Source: Aphis gossypii (lineage: Eukaryota; Arthropoda; Insecta; Hemiptera; Aphididae). Taken from it: a DNA stretch of 64,000 nt. Where the stretch lies: assembly GCF_020184175.1 (NCBI RefSeq), contig NC_065531.1:56193213-56257212 (forward strand). Reading direction: 5' to 3'. The position numbers and the translations under genes are program-made. The notes beneath the pieces are model-generated. The model saw only the letters and a list, made by a program, of their open reading frames with translations. It ran no database searches and was not told the origin of the DNA. Shown one piece after another: positions 37,324 to 51,900 of the stretch. Every line of letters begins with the position of its first letter. Within the stretch, counting starts at the first letter, position 1.

Positions 37324-40300
37324 ACTGTGAACTATACTTTTACCTTAATAATAATCTTTTTAAACTTTCAGATGAATAAATAAAGTTGCAAGTCACTACA
37401 AAATGGTAGGTACATTTTCAAGTTTAATATTATACAGAACAAGTTAGAAAACTGTTGGCTGCAATAAATTTTAACGTTTTAAGTCAGGTTACAGTACCGA
37501 GGAAAAATGTAATTTTCAAAATAATAGAGAATGATTAAAAAAAAAAAAAATATGAAATATTTATACAACAATATCCTAAAAAAAACGAATAACGATAAAT
37601 ATTTATTTTAAAATTTTCTAGATGTTATATTATTTAAAGAATATTTTTACTGTTTTGAGTTATTTATTGATAATTGATATTTTGCACTTTTTTCATTGTT
37701 TTAGATTCTTAGTGAAGAGAAGAATGTATTGAATTTACAATAGTGTATATATTTTTTTACTTAATTATTTTTTATAGATATTTTAAGTTCAAATTTGGAC
37801 GAAATAACATATTTTAATGAAGAATAATATTATTATTTATAAAAATTAACAAATAACGACGTTAGTATTATTTTGCTGTAACTTAAAAACATTATTCGTG
37901 GACACTTAAAGCTTCTCCGTATATTATATTAATTTTAAGATATTATCTATTTTTTATACTATGAAATATGAACCTATCCACATTTATTTTTATTTTTTAC
38001 ATTAATATTATAGATGTATATTGTAATAATCATTATACTATTTATAAAATAAATACAAAAACACAATATTATTGACAAAAATTAAATCAATCTTTCGTAA
38101 TACTTATACTAAAATTAACTATTTAAATAGCAATATCGAATAACCTAATATGAAATATTCTTTGTGATAATATAATTATTATAAGTTAAACTCGATTTTT
38201 CGTATATAATCAACACTTAATATAAAGCAAAGTGGTATTTACTTGCCAAACTGTGTTTGCTAATTTAAAAATACTATATTATTTTGCGTAAGTTTTTTTA
38301 TTTCAGTTTGAAAGTGTATAATAATCTCAGTTTTTTTATAGACCTTTTATGTTAAAATCATTATGAAATGTTGTATTTAAATAAGTTAATAACAATTCGT
38401 CTCTAACAATCAACAAATCATTAATTTTTTTAATTGAAACTCCAAAATCCATTATTTCTGTGTCTTACACGATTTCAAAGTACATTCGAAACACTTTGGA
38501 ATTCAATTTTGTACATAGCATTGTTAGTGTAATGTAGTTCAAATAATTAATTCAATAAAATTAACTATAAACGATAATGATGTAGCTAAATTGCCTATCT
38601 ATATCGCCGTCCATTTCATATGCATGTTAATTATTATTATTTTTTTTAAGACGCAGGCCATGTTCTGGAACAATAAAATATACCTAATTAAATTGCAGCA
38701 CGAGTAAAATATATTTGAGTTATAACTTATTATTATACTAAATACTTATAAATATAAATTTATAAATATTTATTAAAAAAAAAAATTTTAATAACTTATT
38801 GTAAAATAAGTACCATGTCCGTGTAATAAATATTATATATATATATAAAAGTAAATATATACATAGTTTAAAGGGATTCAAAAATTGTGCTCTCGCTGAG
38901 TAATCATTATTAATATAAATTAATTATGATTTTTATAAATATATATTTTTTTTTCATAAATTAATATTAAACTAGAGACATACTATTACACTCAAACAAT
39001 TTATAATAATATTTATTATTTGTCAATATTAGCTTATTATTTTAAAATAATTTTAAAAAGATTTTACAAAATTAAATCTGGGTTTTTTTTTTGTTTTGAA
39101 TTAATCGTATTTTTATATTCTATTGAAAATATATCGTAATTCTTTCAAATTAAAGTCCATTTCATCGCTTTCAGTGTGTCTATACGCTTCTAATTTTATT
39201 GGAAATTTCTGTTTTAATTTTAGTTTAAAAATATTTATAGAAGTAATATTGCATTAAATTTAAAATATATAATCGGAAAATTTGATTTAAATTAGTAGCT
39301 CATTCATCGGGTTCAAATGATTCAATAATAAAATAAAATCTTTAAAAATGTGACTAGCTGCCAAATAATTGGGTTAATATTTTGTAAATGTAATATTTTA
39401 ATATTTAACTTATACCTTTTTTTTAAATAAGGTTAATTACGGTCAATAACCGGGCGTTCAGTATTTCTTGTTATTTGTCTGACAAACCAGCTCATGAGGC
39501 TTTACAAGAAACATTAAACAATAAGTAATTTCAAAGAACACAATATTATTAATATTTATTTAACAATTAACATTAACATAAAATTATATACCTAGTTAAG
39601 TCGGAAGTACAATTACGTTCATTGAACTTTATCACATTAAAAATGTATGGATGAAATATTAATAATGGAGTTAGTGCTAAAATATTTAGCAGGTTATGTA
39701 TTTTAAGGTTTTAAGGTATTTTAGGTTTATGTATTTTTTATCCTTTTACGAGTTCAAAAAAACTGAATACATATTATTAAAATTACAGGACGTAATCAGG
39801 TATTCGCGCTCTTTTGTGATTCGCTCTGTGTATACAACCATTACAATCCAAGTAAAAAATCTCTAAAAAAAAAAAAATCTTTAAATTACATGCAAATCCT
39901 GTAACCCTGCTTATGTATAAATTACAAAAATACATGTATAATATATAATCGTGTAATCACTCTCAGAATCATATTTTGAACGCGATGAGCCGATGAATAA
40001 ATCAATTTATATTTAATTTAAAAATAGCAATACACAATACACATCATACATCCTGTTTTTTTTTCTGAAATCTTATTTATTTTAATAAGCGCATAGTGTA
40101 TTATATAGTATACATTATCCATTATTGTTAAGCGATAATCCGTTGCAGTATTGTTATATTTATATTTAGTCATGATGATTTTGTGTCGAGTCTGCAGTTG
40201 TGTGTAATAAGCGATGTTTACGCAGTTTTTTCAGGATATGTGCATTGTAAAACTACTAAAACTACATACTCATCTATTATATTCACGTTAAATATAATTA

Positions 40301-41929
40301 AAGTAATTAAACACTAAAAGAACAAAAACAAATTTTATCGCTTCGTTTGAATTTTTACATCATGCTTTCAATATTATATCAAATTACAACACGATAAGCG
40401 TTATTAGATTATCTTATTTTTTTATTTCATGCATTAATCATTATTAATACACATAAAAAAAAATTTTAATTATTAATATATTTAACAGTAAAAATAACTG
40501 AAATAAGTCAATCATAAATATAGGTAAATGATGGATACTTGCTAATTATGTATTTTATGGATGTGGACAAATTTTTGCACATCAATATTCAGGTATTTAA
40601 TTAATTTTATGACAAGTAAAGGTATACAAACGTATACACGAGTATCTTTTTTCGAGGTATACACTAATTTAGTAAAATAGTAAATGGCTATATATTGATA
40701 TCTCACATACATGCACATAATATATCTCTTCAAAATGCCTGTACATAAACTGAAAGTCAATTTAGCCAATTTAGTTTTATTACTATTTCGCGTATAATAC
40801 TTTGTGAAATGACAAGCACAAACGTAGTATTCAATAAATCATAGTCCTATAATATATTCATATGATTCACGCGATCAAATTTAGCTTATATTATACACTA
40901 GACAATAATGTAAATATAGGTAGATACTGCAGAAGTGTTGAAATCATATATTATATACAAATATCCATTACCTATACCTACTTAACAATTTCAAATAACT
41001 AGATAAGTATACGTTTTATTGGAAATCAAATAACTGTATAACAAAGACGATAGCATACCAGTAATTGTTGTCGTCGTTCTAACTATTAACTAGTGTTGAT
41101 GAGCCGAATATCATAGAGAGAAATAAAAGATAAAGATAGAAGAACGTATCTGAAGCGTCGTTCACTCAGAGTTAAATCATAAGATATTATAATCTATCTA
41201 TATCTAGTTTTTTTACTTAAGGAGATAATTCTACTTTACGTACAAAAATAATAAAATAAATAAATAACAGTGGTGATGTTTTAAATTATAAAATTATTAA
41301 ATAAATGAAAAATAATAATAGAATAATGACAATTATTATGATAATAACTATATTAAATGGAAAGTACATTATATAAAATATACTACGATGTTTTATAATT
41401 ATCCGTATTTTCAATATTAAAATTCCAGAGTCGAGCGAAAGAATAAATGCGTATAATATTTTTTCTGCATTCAATATAAATTAATTTCATATATATTAAA
41501 ATCATTTTTTTTTAAAAAGATAATATTCTAGAAAGGCAATGATATTATATTAAAATATTAATATTGCTTTGATATGTTGTAATAGGTAACGTATTTACTC
41601 TAATCGAGCATACAATCTCATAACTTATTCCATCATAAATTGCACTTAAATATTAAAGAAAATATTTTGCACCGATTAATTTCATATTATTCTGCGAAAC
41701 AAAATAGGTAATTGTACCAAATGAGAGACAAGAAGTCGCGTTCTAAAGAGAAGTAAACTGCTATAATACAAATTGCTTTTATTTGAAATACAATTTTAAA
41801 ACATTTTATTGGTTTCATGCAATTCTCGGATATTTTACATTCCAAGTATGTATTTTATTGAAAATATAATTTGAATTTTAAATATTCAAGGACCCCGAAA
41901 TACAAATACCTAAACCTTAGTTTAAAACG

Positions 41930-42999
41930 CATCTCGCAGTGGGGCGGGGACGCTCTTTAATACGGACATGCATATGAGGTTGTATATTGCAAAATATTTT
42001 ATAGTGTTTTATTTTTCGTGTGTTTCCATTCGGAGAGGGAGAGATTTTATACGGAATAATATATTTTTTATTTCGACGATCAAAAATCACAAATCGTTAT
42101 ACCTACCGCGTAGAGACTATAGAATATTATTACAAGTTTATTTTGCTTAACGTGGAGTTAAGTGACGCCATCTAGTCATATAAAAACGTTATACGCGTTA
42201 TCATATTTCATTACACACTCATCGCCTCCCTTCCACTCTACACACACACACAAACAGTCGTTCGCAGAACAAGGTCGTCACGTCGCGTGGTGACTGCGTT
42301 GTCCGAATTATGTACTTTCTTCGAATGCATTCATTATTACTATACTGTTAAATATGATATATTATAACGGTTGACCTCAAAAAAAAAAAAAATCTTATAA
42401 AAACAAAGAGCCGTATCGGAGCGCACACACATCGATGTTTCCGTCGCGATATCGTGAATCCTACGAGTCAACACCGAATACGTATAGGAAGAAGCGATTC
42501 ACCAATACGAACGCGTGCGCACTTCGTCGAAATCGATACTACTTGTAGAGTACTTACTATATGGTTACTGTGCTGCGATGAGTGTTATTTACGTTGCGAT
42601 AAACATATACGATTTTTAGGCTGTAAGTTGGATGAATAGGCCTACTCTTATAATACTCGACGTGCGTGTAATAGCACCTTAGGTGTTATATTATATGTGA
42701 CGATCGATTTATAGATCTTCGTTTAGGTATCGATATTATTATCGTTGTCATCGCCGTCGCGGTTATCTTGTTTTCGCGCTCTTTACAGATTAATGTGGTT
42801 CCATACTTCAACGCGTGACGTCCGAAAAATAATCGTTAAACTTGTATACCGGAATTTCATTTATAAATAGTATAATATCGTATATCGTAACGGCGTCGTA
42901 TTCCATTAATATATTACATTACCTATCTGTATATATATATATAATACGTAATACATAGGTACTTATAATATCTTCGTTGTTCATCGTCCATCGGCCAAC
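41930..42999 (+). promoter_or_regulatory. Probable promoter and 5' leader of the second membrane-protein gene
   Basis: CpG content rises here relative to the desert on the left. Two TATA-like boxes are visible: TATAAAA at 42179-42185 and at 42396-42402. A GC box (GGGGCGGGG) lies near 41942-41950. The first coding exon begins at 43000. The transcription start is not determined, and the ORF at 42454-42639 does not look coding. Confidence 0.4.
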
Positions 43000-45900
43000 A
43001 TGTTGATGCTTTTAAGGATCGCCGAAATGGTAAGAACGCGCTCACTGCGCTTTGGATCATTTAATAGTAATAAGTTTAACAACGAAAATCGTATGAAATC
43101 AATCGTTATAATATCTATTAAGTATTGTAATAAACTATTTCAATAATTATAAACTCTATTGATTATCAAGTAAAAAACCACTCAAATTTGAATTTTTGAA
43201 TCTCTATATTTCTTAAAAACCACAAAACACGTATACACTTGAAACTTGGAATAGTGGTTCCTCTAGAAGTATAATAGGTAATAGGGGTTTTTAAAAAATT
43301 TAAATTTTAGAGATTGGCTCACACAGAAGTTTATACGAATTTTTTTCAACAATGGATATTGAATATTTTTTGCATACTCACATATAATATAAATAAACAT
43401 ACCTATTTGGTGGCCACTGATCACAAAAAATAAAATAGTTATAGGGTTACTGTACACTTTTTAAAATTTGTCTCTCTTATAATTAAAAAAAAAAAACGAT
43501 TTTATTATTATTTTATTTTCTTATATTCTTTATCTTGCCTATTACTAATGAACAGTAGGTAATTAGTAGGTAAAAATTGTATGTATGGTATGTTTAATTA
43601 ACGTTAATACAAATATAATATTGCATAAAACATATACATTTGACTGTCTGTCTGTTTATCTGGGAAAAGCTTCGATTTTACTGCAGTTTTTAGACGTATT
43701 TTTTGTAGCACGCCTGCTTGAAAATAGTTAAATATTATAATTTAATATGATCTTTTATTTTATATTTGGTCACTACAAATAAAAAACCTATAACTTTGTT
43801 AAAAATCTGTGAAGTTTAAATTTAAGGGAGCTTAAGAAGGGAAAATTCGCAGGTAATCAGCATAATCAATCGGCTAGTAATTAGTAATTTATAATAACTT
43901 TATCAATTTTCATTTTAGGTATATAATAATAATACATATTATATTCTATTTTATAGTAATATCGACACCCCTCAATTCAAAATTTCAACAGCTCAAACAT
44001 AAGTTATCTACGTGATATTATTTGCTATATTTAATTAAAATAAATATATGGTTAAATGTTAATTATACATAGTAAATGCATTCCAAATTTGAGTTTAATA
44101 TTTAAAAAATAAATATGTATAACAAGTATTTGGTTTTCTAGTCATTATTCTAGAATAATAGTTATTTTGTAGTTATCATAGCTGTTTTGAACTGAGGCAT
44201 AGACACATCTATAGACCACTTAACTGTAAGTATCAACAACTTAATAATAACGAGAGGCGAGTGAATGTTATTGCAATATTACATTTAAATTCATGCAAAA
44301 TTGTAAATTTGAATGATTATTAGTCTACTCGATTTTTCAAAAAAAATTTTGGAATTATGTTACTGGCTACTGCCCAATATTTGACTTCGTCTATAATTGG
44401 CATACCTATAATATTTCGTATTATATTAGTCCTTCTAAACGTTAGCGTTAAACCACAAATCCTGATCACGTGCGCGTGAAACTTGGTGACGATAAATACA
44501 TAAGTGACACAATAGTTAATAATATAAAATATTATATTAATATCATTAATCATAGTATTATATTGTTTTACTTAATACATTGTTATAAACATTGTGGTTA
44601 TTCACTACATCAACGTCAGTATCACGTACGTGTTAACGTGTTATTGCGGTGAAACAAAAAAACTTACAAATTTTAAGTTTTAACAAAAAAAGTTAGGCAA
44701 GTGGATATTGTTCTGCTGTACATTAGGTATTTAGTGGGTTATTGTTATGGATGTGTTAAATTTGAATTCAATGGTACATCATTGTATACGAAAAAAGATT
44801 ATGAGCGGATATGATCCATCAGAGTGTCGGCTTAAATTACTAAGTATATTTTCATGGTATGGGTTTTTAATAAACATAGCTGTAAAAGTAATTTATTTGA
44901 CTTTTAGTATTGAAGTAGAATAAGTAGATTGATTTAATTTTTACACGAAATATTACAATTATTTTACTATTTGTATTTTATATTTAATTATTATAATAAT
45001 AGATACTTTTATTATTATGTTATGTTAACTTATATAATTCAAAATGTAATAACATATTTCTGTAAATACCTTAGAACAGTAAAAGTATAAAGTATGTATA
45101 AAGCATAAAATATTAGTAGATGATACCTTAAAATAATTAAATAAATCAAATATGTGATTGTATTTAATAAAATTTATTATAATACAGAAATATATAATAT
45201 TATACGTAAAAGTTTTAAATTCTCACGTTTTTGATTTATAACAAAATAATTAACATTGTTATTTATAAAGACAAGTAATTTTGTAAAAATTTGAAGTTTT
45301 TAAAATGTCCTTATAAATAATTGTATTTGAATAATTTTTATATTTTTTTAGTTTCAGTATAATATGCTTAATATGAAGAATATTATGTTACATTTTCAAA
45401 TCTTAGGTATAAACAAAATTTTTTTTATGAATTTCTAACTAGACTAATTACAAAATAATCTATAATTTTTTAGGTTTTGAAAAATTTAGTCAAAATTTTA
45501 ACTTTAAACACTTATAAAAAAATACTTTCTATAGATTTTCAAAAAAATATTTAATCGATACATAAACAATTTAAAATAGGAGCTAGGTATTAAATTTTCA
45601 ATCATTTTTACCGGACGAATCATTGTTTTCAATCGCCCGCAGTTTTAAAAAAATAAAACATTTAAAATTCCTTTTGCCTATAAATTGCTTAAAAAGAGTC
45701 GATATATAATAAATAAAAATTAATCAAAATATTTTGAAAAATTGATCGTAGATAAAAAATTATAATAGGTTTATACATTTAGGGAAAATTTCAAGTACCT
45801 ACAATAATTCGTTTTTAAATTTCACTAAAAAAAAAAAAAAAAAAATTAATATTGTTGAAAATTGGATTTGCATAAAAATTGTTTAATTGTTAAAACTTAA

Positions 45901-48900
45901 TTAGATTTTCTTTGACGATATTACATGTTACAATTATTATATTACTTATGCTTTATGTCTTACTATCACTATTATTTTGATAAATTTTAATTCCTTATTT
46001 TAATTTCCGTGTAAATAAATAATAATAAAAAAGTTTGTTAGACAATATAAAACTACTTATTATTTGCTGCGTGCTACCTACTTACTAATACGGACGTAAT
46101 AATAATAATAATAAAACTTTACATTAAATAGGTAAAACAAAATAATACCTATGATGTTTATTTTGATTTATTCATATTTAATATCATAATTCATAATTTA
46201 TTTCGTTATCCTACTTTACCGTAAGATATGGTGTTATCGTAAGAATAATAACACCTTTTTATTCATTATTGTTATCTATAATTAATAATATGTTGTTTAC
46301 ATACTTAATTACAAATGAGTCATTATTGAAGTTTCGATTTTAAAATGAAATGAATTCGTCATAGATTTATACAATATAAAATAGGTATGTCGTTAACAGA
46401 AAATATACTACAAAACTTTAATATTTACTGTGAAGTTTTCAATCATAAATCGTATTATATCTCTAAATATTTAAACACCTAATATTTTAATATTGTCGAA
46501 TTTTGATCGAAACAATTTCATTGAATGTTGAAATCATTACTTAGCAGATATTAGATCTATTGCATGGTATTGGTATTTGGCATTGTGTATAAATTTACAT
46601 TATATATTATGTTACGGTTTAAGTCTGAAATTGGATAATATAAACATTATCCGAATAATGTGCACATTAGCTAAATTCGGACTTTAGCTATAAATAAAAA
46701 CTATAAGGAAATTGATTATGTTTAATTGTATAAATTACCTAACTAAAATAACTTGAGCCATCATGTTATGGCTAATTTAAAATATTATTAATAAATTCAT
46801 AATATACTTATATTTTGTTTCAATAAAATTAATTAATATAAGTTAACAATTAAAATATTAAAATACAAAACAAAATATAACATTTTTTATTATTTATTTA
46901 GATATGGTAAACTTAGATGACATTTAAAATTATATAAAATCCTAGTAGCTTTGTATTTGCATTTATTAATATTATTAATAACCTAACCACCTAGTCTACT
47001 TTAATGAATAGCTCAGGATAAACATCAAATTGAAACCTAGTATAATGTTGTTCTGCAGTTCCTTCTTTACTATCCAGCTCATAATATTCTGTGTATTTTA
47101 TTGATACTTTTACAAACAGAATATTTCGAGGGTCTCATCTACTTCTTTCTACATCTGGTATGGTGACTCGAACCGTATCACTGATACTGACAGGTGGTAA
47201 CTTATTAATTTATATAAATTAAATTTTTTTAGCTTGATATTCTAGTGCTTTTATAGTAAGGTTCTTATTTCATATCTTACATTTTAGTGCCGTTGAAAAT
47301 ATAATTATTAATTCCAGATTTTTGTAAATGTTTTCTACCCAGTTACTTATTCCATCTATCAATGACTAATGTACAAAATAGCTGGTTAACTATGGTTCTA
47401 AATATTCAGAGTTTAACTTTATCCAACTAGTATGGATTATGTGCGTATTATCCGATAATGTATACTATAATGTATGCTTATCCGCATAAGCTATAGGGCA
47501 CATAAAATTTGATTTTCTTTTTTTCTTTCCCATAAAAGTCTAGAATAAGTATACAATATACCTACCTAATATTATATACTATATATTTATATTTAATACG
47601 TATAAGTATATATGAGTATTTGATATATTACAAATTGTATTTATTATGTGTATATATAACAATTGTTTGAATAGTTTTGTTGATTTGTATATTTCTGGAT
47701 AATATAAAGATATGCAACGTGTACACATTAACTATAATTGAAAAATTAAAGCTAAGTTAAAATTATATTACATTTTAAGTTTATAATTTTTTGATTTTTA
47801 ACTTTTTAAAATCAAAATCGTAAATAATCCAATGTAAAAAATATATAATATTATTAATATTAAGTTGGATAATAAGTTATTATTATACTATAACACAAAA
47901 ACTAACAAATAACAACATATAATTGATTCTACTGAATGCATATATTTGCAATGTGCATTTTGGTTGAAAAGCGAAAGTAAATAGTACGCTTATATTCCTT
48001 TTCACAGTAAATTTTTAGTTATTATTCAAAAATTTTGAAATTTGACAATTATTATTATTTGTGTAATCAATTTAGATGGTAATTAAAAAAAATAATAGTT
48101 AGGTATTTATTTTTAATTGGTATAATTAATAATATTTTCCCTTCACAAAAATTAAATATAATATTGTATTTTAACTATTAACTCATACATAAGTATTTAA
48201 TTTTGAGTTAACCTATCTAAATAAAATTAATTTTTATCAGTGTTTAATGTCTATTAGCAAAGTCAGGTAGGTAGTCTATCAATTTAGATTGCTGTTTCAT
48301 CAATCTTTGTATTACTATTTAATATTTTTCATTTTTGTATCTATATAGGTACTATATTTATTTACTTTTTCGTTATAGGAATATTATTATAATGTGTGAA
48401 TGTTTGGACAAAACTAAACGACGAATCCTTCAAAATGACCTTTAACAGTTAAATACGACTATCCTGCATACAAAATACTTATTTCATGAAATTAATATAC
48501 AGTGTAATACTTTAATGTAATTCATCAAACATGCTCACCATTTTTTCTCTAATAATAAATGTATTCAACTTCTGATTATTAAAACTGTTAAATATAATTT
48601 AAGATTTTTTTACAACAGGAGTTTTCTGAAGCAATATAAACTTCTGTTTTTCAAATTAAAACCTCCCTTTTAATATAAATTATTATAATTGTATATTTTT
48701 TTTAAAAAATTTTACGTAAGCGCCTAATTTAAAATTAAAACAAGTAATTTTCTAATTATTAAAATCTTTATATTAAGAATAACAATGTGGTACTTAACTA
48801 AGGAGATTTTATAAAATGTAAATATTGATAGATTTTTAATAAAGTTTAGTAATTACTAAAATGTTCAAATTACTATAGCCCTCAATCCTCATGTTTTCCA

Positions 48901-51900
48901 AACTCATTGTCATTTACTTTTTATCTTTAGTACGGTTAAATACAATTCAAAAACTGCTAGTTTGAATTTTATAATGTATATTTTAATATTTTTAGAAAAA
49001 TTATTCACTTAATAATTTGTAGTAGAAAATGGAGGCTTATGTTTGAAAATAAAAGTTCAGTTTAATATTATGTTTTCTTCCAAAGTTCCAACAATCTACA
49101 AAAAAAAAAAAAAAAATTCTCATAATAAATATGTATACCTATCAATGAACTTATTTAATTTATTATATATTTGATTTATTTACCCAAATAATAATTTACC
49201 TGAAAACGCCAAATAGTCTTAGTATAAAATACAAACACTTAAGATACTTAAATCTTACACCATAGATTTGTATGATAGTTTTCTTACTATTTTGTTGTAA
49301 CTTATATAACCACAACAATACGTCATTTGAATAATAAATATTTGTATACTTCACACGCTATAAACATAACACGTATATAACATAATAGCTATTTATTATC
49401 TATCCTAACCAATGGTCTACTAAAATTATAAATTAATATACTTATACATATTCATCGTTTAAGAGAACTTATACATAATATTGCATTTAGTATGTTATAC
49501 ATATACCTATACGAACAACTATTGCCACGTATAAGTTTTAAGTGACACTGTATTAATACTACCTAAAAATAATACATTATATGTAACAATTCTTACACAA
49601 AAAATACACATTTATTAATAGACATATGTACACATAACACATGTATTAAAATTTAAACCACAGTATAATAAAAAATATTAATTAATACATGATAAATGTA
49701 TAATAAATATTTTATCTTAATTAATTTAAAAAAAAATTATTATTACACTAGAAGACTATTCCTGCTCATACTACTTAAAATTCCCTAAGGATTTCACCCA
49801 TTATACGATACAAATGTAACTCCCTTTGAATCTAAAAATTTACTATTTGTAATTTAAAATATTTAAAAATATTATTTACAAAACTTTATTATATAATAAA
49901 GAAATTATATGTTATGACTAATTTTCAGCTTATCCCAATTATGATATCCATTTGTATGATGGGATTCAAAAATAGAAATATTGCGGATTACATTAAGTTG
50001 CTCCAACTACAAAATCATGATTCGCACTGGTTCTTCAAAATAATTTTCGTTCAAGTTTCTATATATGTGAGTTTGTTTTTTACCATGCTTGTCATATGTG
50101 GACTAATGATTAAAGAACAAGTTCCTAAAAAATTGGTGAGTAAAATATATTACAATTATTTTTATATAGTTAACAACGAAGTAATTAATATAAAAGTAGT
50201 ACTTATAAAATGTAACTAGGTTAAGAGTGGAAATGTTAATAAATAATAAACTAACTATTAAACGAATAAATATTACATAACAAACATTTTTGCGCTTTGG
50301 GATTTATTTAGTGACATTTGATTAACTATCTAATTGCCTACTATAGCTCTTTTTAATGCCATGTTCGGTTCTTGAATAAAGATCCATTGTCTGGTACCCG
50401 CCGATTTTCCCAAATCAAAATTCACAAATGTACTTTTTCCCCAATGATATTGTGCCCGAAAGTCCGAAAATCCGAAACCTTTTTTTTTGAACGCCTTTTC
50501 CCCAATGGTTATTGTTTCCGAAATAAAAAAAAATTGTTACTACGAGGAGCTAGTATTTTCTATATATTATATTTTATGTCTATTACTAATATACAACTAT
50601 TTCTATACATTATAATTTATCAATAATCATTAATTATTCCGTGCGATAAAAGATAGTATTTACGAAAAATTACGGGTATTTTATCTTTATCGAATTTTAC
50701 CGTTATTAAAACGACATAATATTAATTATTATGTATAATATATAAGGTATAATATTCTCGTTTATTTTGATCAGATTCATCATGTTTAAACTTTAAATTA
50801 TTATTTTATAAGCGTCGATAGTTTTTGTTTCAATATCTCTCACTCATAAGTCATAATATGATTAAAGGCCTATTAGTCAACCTCTAAATTTTTTTCTTTC
50901 AACTAAACGTTATAAATTTGGTATCAATTTCATTCGAAGTCTGATCGAGGGCGAGTCGATTCCCCAAAACTTCTTGAATTATTTAATATTTTTGTTCCTA
51001 GTAATTCTTGACTTAAGAGTGCATTTTATCCCCTAACCAAAATCTAACTTCTTTAAGAACGTCACACTTTCAAAAATGATGCACAATATAAATTTACTTT
51101 AATATGTTTAGTACCTACTGAGGCACACATTTTATTTTTCTCATCCCTACAACGATTTACATACCTAAAATTTATTTTTATTTTCGCTTAAGTTAATTAA
51201 GTTTACACTCAAGTTAAACAACTGTTATTCTATTATTACCTACCCTTTGTATTTATGTTATTGTATATATTACGTTATATTGTAAAAAGAGGGTTGGCGT
51301 TAGTTCTATTAAAATAAGTGCCTATATAGACTATTAAACTTATATGGATATTTTCACATATTAAAAAAATATTGTAATTGTTAAAATAAACAATTAATAA
51401 TAATATAAATTAAAAAATTAATATTTTAAAATAATAATTCTGTTTTAGTTCATGAAACAAAAATAGGTAATGACTAATGAGCTATTATCTTAACGGATTG
51501 ATCACTATACTCGTATGATACAACTATTTTTTTGTAACAATAACTTTAAAATTGTATAATATTTTAAGGTTATAGTAAATATACCAAAAACAAAATTTTT
51601 TCTTCAAAATATGAAAATATATTTATTGCTGTTAATTTTTATAATAATAAAATACCTTTTTGTTGTGAATTATTAATTAATTAATTATGTATCTTCATTT
51701 TTAAAAATTGTTATGTCTATGTATATTATATTATGATACTTTTCAGGTACTCATTGGTTCAGTCGTACAAATACTTTTATGTATTTCATCTTCATTTTTT
51801 CTACTGCATTTTCATAAAGATATGGGCAAGTTTGAACTAATCCTATGTTCATCAGCATTTGGATTTAATGGCTTGCTGTTTACAATTGATGCGATAGTTA

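Larger units (their letters stand above)
31350..41900. other. Gene-poor AT-rich desert
   Basis: More than 10 kb without any exon I can support. It holds a GC-rich patch at 34965-35175, a GT/GC microsatellite at 37258-37321, a weak minus-strand open frame at 32998-33150 and many TA-rich runs. ORFs at 33658, 40542 and 41286 are low-complexity chance frames. Confidence 0.55.
43030..49928 (+). other. Intron 1 of the second membrane-protein gene
   Basis: Nearly 7 kb, AT-rich. It holds copy D of the dispersed repeat (45420-45880) and a transposon relic with integrase-type coding remains at 46640-47465. A short ATG frame at 44749-44930 (MDVLNLNSMVHH...) has a possible donor but its phase does not fit exon 2. 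Confidence 0.6.

Noticed and set aside
44749..44930. ATG frame MDVLNLNSMVHH... as first exon of the second membrane-protein gene
   Set aside because: Its possible donors leave phase 1 or 2, whereas exon 2 at 49929 needs phase 0; the exon at 43000-43029 fits in phase and resembles the paralogue.
47165..47190. tRNA B-box-like GGTTCGAGTC on the minus strand
   Set aside because: It is part of the decayed transposon coding sequence (DTVRVTIP) and no cloverleaf can be drawn.
49914..49928. ATG at 49914 as the start of the second membrane-protein gene
   Set aside because: It lies in the polypyrimidine/acceptor stretch (attttcag); starting there would remove the upstream exon that matches the paralogue's layout. 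It remains a minor alternative.
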